From: Gemmatimonadota bacterium
GTDB lineage: Bacteria; Gemmatimonadota; Gemmatimonadetes; Gemmatimonadales; GWC2-71-9
Length of the DNA stretch: 7,177 nt
Direction: 5' to 3'
Assembly (NCBI GenBank): GCA_016880225.1
Contig: JAEHDT010000109.1
Coordinates: 1 to 7,177 of the forward strand
Of the stretch, positions 5,625-7,177 are shown one piece after another (the stretch's first letter is position 1; the number at the start of each line of letters is the position of its first letter). The translations under genes and the position numbers were made by a program. Below the pieces are notes generated by a model, which saw only the letters and a program-made list of their open reading frames with translations, was not told the origin of the DNA and ran no database searches.

Positions 5625-7177
5625 CGTCCCTCCCCGAGCTGCCGCTTCCACGCCGCGAGCCGGTTCAACGCCTCGAGCGGCGACAGGGCATTCAGGTCGA
5701 GGCGGTCGAGCTCGGCGAGCATAGGGTGCAGAGTCCCGCCGAACAGCCCGAGCTGCGCGGCGTCCGGCGGCGGGGGCGGCGCCCGATGCGCCACGTGGTG
5801 GCCTGCCTCGAGCAGCGCGAGCACCTGCCAGGCGCGCTCCACCACCGGCGCCGGGAGCCCCGCGAGCCGGGCCACGTGGATCCCGTACGAGCGGTCGGCG
5901 CCGCCCGGCTCCAGCCGGTGCAGGAACACGACTTCCGTTCCCGCCTCGCGCACCGCGACGTTGTAGTTCCGGGCGTGGGCGAGCTCCTCGGTGAGCTGCG
6001 TGAGCTCGTGATAATGGGTCGCGAAGATGGTCTTGCAGCCGATCGTGTTGTGCAGGAATTCGGTCACTGCCCAGGCGATCGCGACACCGTCGTACGTGGA
6101 CGTGCCGCGTCCGATCTCGTCGAGCAGCACCAGACTCCGGTCGGTGGCGCCGTGCAGGATCGCGCTCGTCTCGCTCATCTCGACCATGAACGTCGACTGG
6201 CCCCGGACCAGGTTGTCGGAGGCCCCGACGCGCGTGAACAGGCGATCGGCTACGCCGACCACCGCCCGGCGGGCGGGCACGAACGCGCCCATCTGGGCGA
6301 GCAGCACGCACAGCCCGACCTGCCGCAACAGCGTGGACTTGCCGGCCATGTTGGGACCGGTGAGCACGATCACCCGGCCGGCCGCATCCAGCCGCACGTC
6401 GTTCGGGATGAACGCCTCGCGCGCCATCATCCGCTCGACGACCGGATGGCGGCTTCCCTCGAGCACGATGGTGAATCCGTCGTTCACCTCGGGGCGCACG
6501 TAGCCCTCGTGGTGCGCAACCTCTGCGAGGGCGCTCCAGACATCGAGCCGGGCGATGACGCCGGCGGTCGTCTGCACGCGGTCGATCGCCGCTGCCACGC
6601 GGCCGCGCAGCGTGTCCACCAGCTCGGCCTCGCGCGCGGCGATCCGCTCCTCGGCTCCGAGCACCTTGGCCTCGTACGCCTTCAGCTCGGCCGTGACGAA
6701 CCGCTCCGCGCCGGTCAGCGTCTGGCGCCGCTCGTAGTCCGCCGGCACGCGATCGCGGTGTGGGTTTGTGACCTCGAGGTAGTAGCCGAACACCTTGTTG
6801 AAGCCCACCTTCAGCGAGGAGATGCCGGTGCGCTCGCGCTCGCGCGACTGCAGGCCGGCGATGTACCGCTTTCCGCCGTCGCGCGCGTCCTTCAAGTCGT
6901 CGAGCTCGCGGTCGTACCCTGGCCGGATGGCGTCGCCGTCCGCCGCCTGCGCCGGGGGGCGATCGACCAGCGCCCGCGCCAGCTCGTCGCCCACGTCCTG
7001 GAGCAGATCCAGGCGGTCGGCGGCGTCCTCGAGCAACGCCGCGCGGCCGCGGGCCTCCAGCCCGTCGAGGGCGCTGCGGGCGTCGGGCAGGCGCAGGATG
7101 GAATCCCGCAGCGCGCCGAGCTCCCGCGGCGTGGCGCGGCCCAACGCGGCCCGCCCGGCCAGGCGCTCGACGTCGCG
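5621..7177 (-). CDS. mutS: DNA mismatch repair ATPase MutS, N-terminus missing
   Basis: The C-terminal 518 residues of MutS (family about 850-880), open to the right edge. MutS recognises mismatches and small loops and recruits MutL. The fragment begins in the lever/core domain with RDVERLAGRAALGRATPREL. It continues through the clamp region (FNKVFGYYLEVTNPH) to the ATPase domain. Walker A is GPNMAGKST (6332-6358). Next come ASDNLVRGQSTFMVEM, Walker B LVLLDEIGRGTSTYDG and the switch THYHEL. A QLGLF pentapeptide at 5741-5755, after a poly-Pro linker, fits the beta-clamp-binding motif. The protein ends with the usual C-terminal helix segment (LSPLEALNRLAAWKRQL). All ATPase motifs look intact. 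This is MutS1 rather than MutS2, since no Smr domain follows and the connector/clamp sequence fits. The stop overlaps the next start as ATGA. The true start is outside the window. Confidence 0.97.
   Translation of the reverse strand, partial: RDVERLAGRAALGRATPRELGALRDSILRLPDARSALDGLEARGRAALLEDAADRLDLLQDVGDELARALVDRPPAQAADGDAIRPGYDRELDDLKDARDGGKRYIAGLQSRERERTGISSLKVGFNKVFGYYLEVTNPHRDRVPADYERRQTLTGAERFVTAELKAYEAKVLGAEERIAAREAELVDTLRGRVAAAIDRVQTTAGVIARLDVWSALAEVAHHEGYVRPEVNDGFTIVLEGSRHPVVERMMAREAFIPNDVRLDAAGRVIVLTGPNMAGKSTLLRQVGLCVLLAQMGAFVPARRAVVGVADRLFTRVGASDNLVRGQSTFMVEMSETSAILHGATDRSLVLLDEIGRGTSTYDGVAIAWAVTEFLHNTIGCKTIFATHYHELTQLTEELAHARNYNVAVREAGTEVVFLHRLEPGGADRSYGIHVARLAGLPAPVVERAWQVLALLEAGHHVAHRAPPPPPDAAQLGLFGGTLHPMLAELDRLDLNALSPLEALNRLAAWKRQLGEGR
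5628..5635 (-). promoter_or_regulatory. Ribosome binding site of the TonB-domain lipoprotein
   Basis: On the minus strand this reads GGGGAGGG, with its core GGAGG four bases before the ATG at 5624. It lies inside the last codons of mutS. It gives the lipoprotein independent initiation in addition to possible coupling through the ATGA overlap, and it fixes the start. Confidence 0.7.

Noticed and set aside
4647..5966. Plus-strand open frame of about 440 codons
   Set aside because: It is antisense to cbs, the lipoprotein and mutS, which are all recognisable proteins; the translation is noise.
5625..6311. Upstream extension of the lipoprotein frame
   Set aside because: It is a shadow of mutS. 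The lipobox signal peptide and strong ribosome binding site fix the start at 5624.
7142..7144. TTG as a start codon for a short MutS-like protein
   Set aside because: The frame stays open to the window edge and the codons upstream (RDVERLAGRAA) are standard MutS sequence, so this is an internal codon of a gene cut by the edge.
1..7177. CRISPR arrays, tRNA/rRNA genes, insertion sequences, attachment sites
   Set aside because: I saw no regularly spaced repeats, no tRNA-like cloverleaf, no transposase motifs and no terminal inverted repeats.

Overview
This is a high-GC bacterial chromosomal window in which every gene I can support lies on the minus strand, so genes read from right to left. Gene content and style favour a high-GC soil or sediment lineage, most likely Gemmatimonadota. 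The clues are a rhomboid protease with the short C-terminal tail common in the Bacteroidota/Gemmatimonadota group, and a lipoprotein carrying a TonB-type C-terminal domain. Methylomirabilota/Rokubacteria or Acidobacteriota cannot be excluded. The assignment rests on recalled family resemblance, not on a search.

Layout in transcription order (right to left): the C-terminal two thirds of mutS (cut by the right edge); a small lipoprotein with a TonB-like domain followed by a Pro/Thr/Asp-rich tail; a pyridoxal-phosphate cystathionine beta-synthase with two regulatory CBS domains; D-alanine--D-alanine ligase; a rhomboid intramembrane protease; a putative HExxH zinc peptidase; and a 66-residue unknown protein. 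Gene junctions are very tight: ATGA overlap, 17-base overlap, TGATG overlap, 7-base gap, 78-base gap holding a strong hairpin, then another ATGA overlap. This looks like one polycistronic unit or two linked ones, mixing DNA repair, sulfur amino-acid metabolism, peptidoglycan precursor synthesis and envelope proteolysis. It does not look like a single pathway.

After the 66-residue gene come terminator-like hairpins and an approximately 210-base non-coding stretch. That stretch has a perfect TTGACA box, two small dyads, a leader hairpin and a strong Shine-Dalgarno sequence in front of the leftmost gene. This gene, cut by the left edge, is a clear formaldehyde-activating enzyme (Fae). Fae joins formaldehyde to tetrahydromethanopterin and marks a C1 oxidation/detoxification route. 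It is the most biologically informative gene here, because it implies that the organism makes or uses tetrahydromethanopterin.

I saw no mobile element, CRISPR array, tRNA or rRNA. I did not find a convincing new multi-gene system. The best candidates for novelty are the peptidase plus 66-residue pair, the inverted TonB-domain lipoprotein, and the structured leader upstream of fae.
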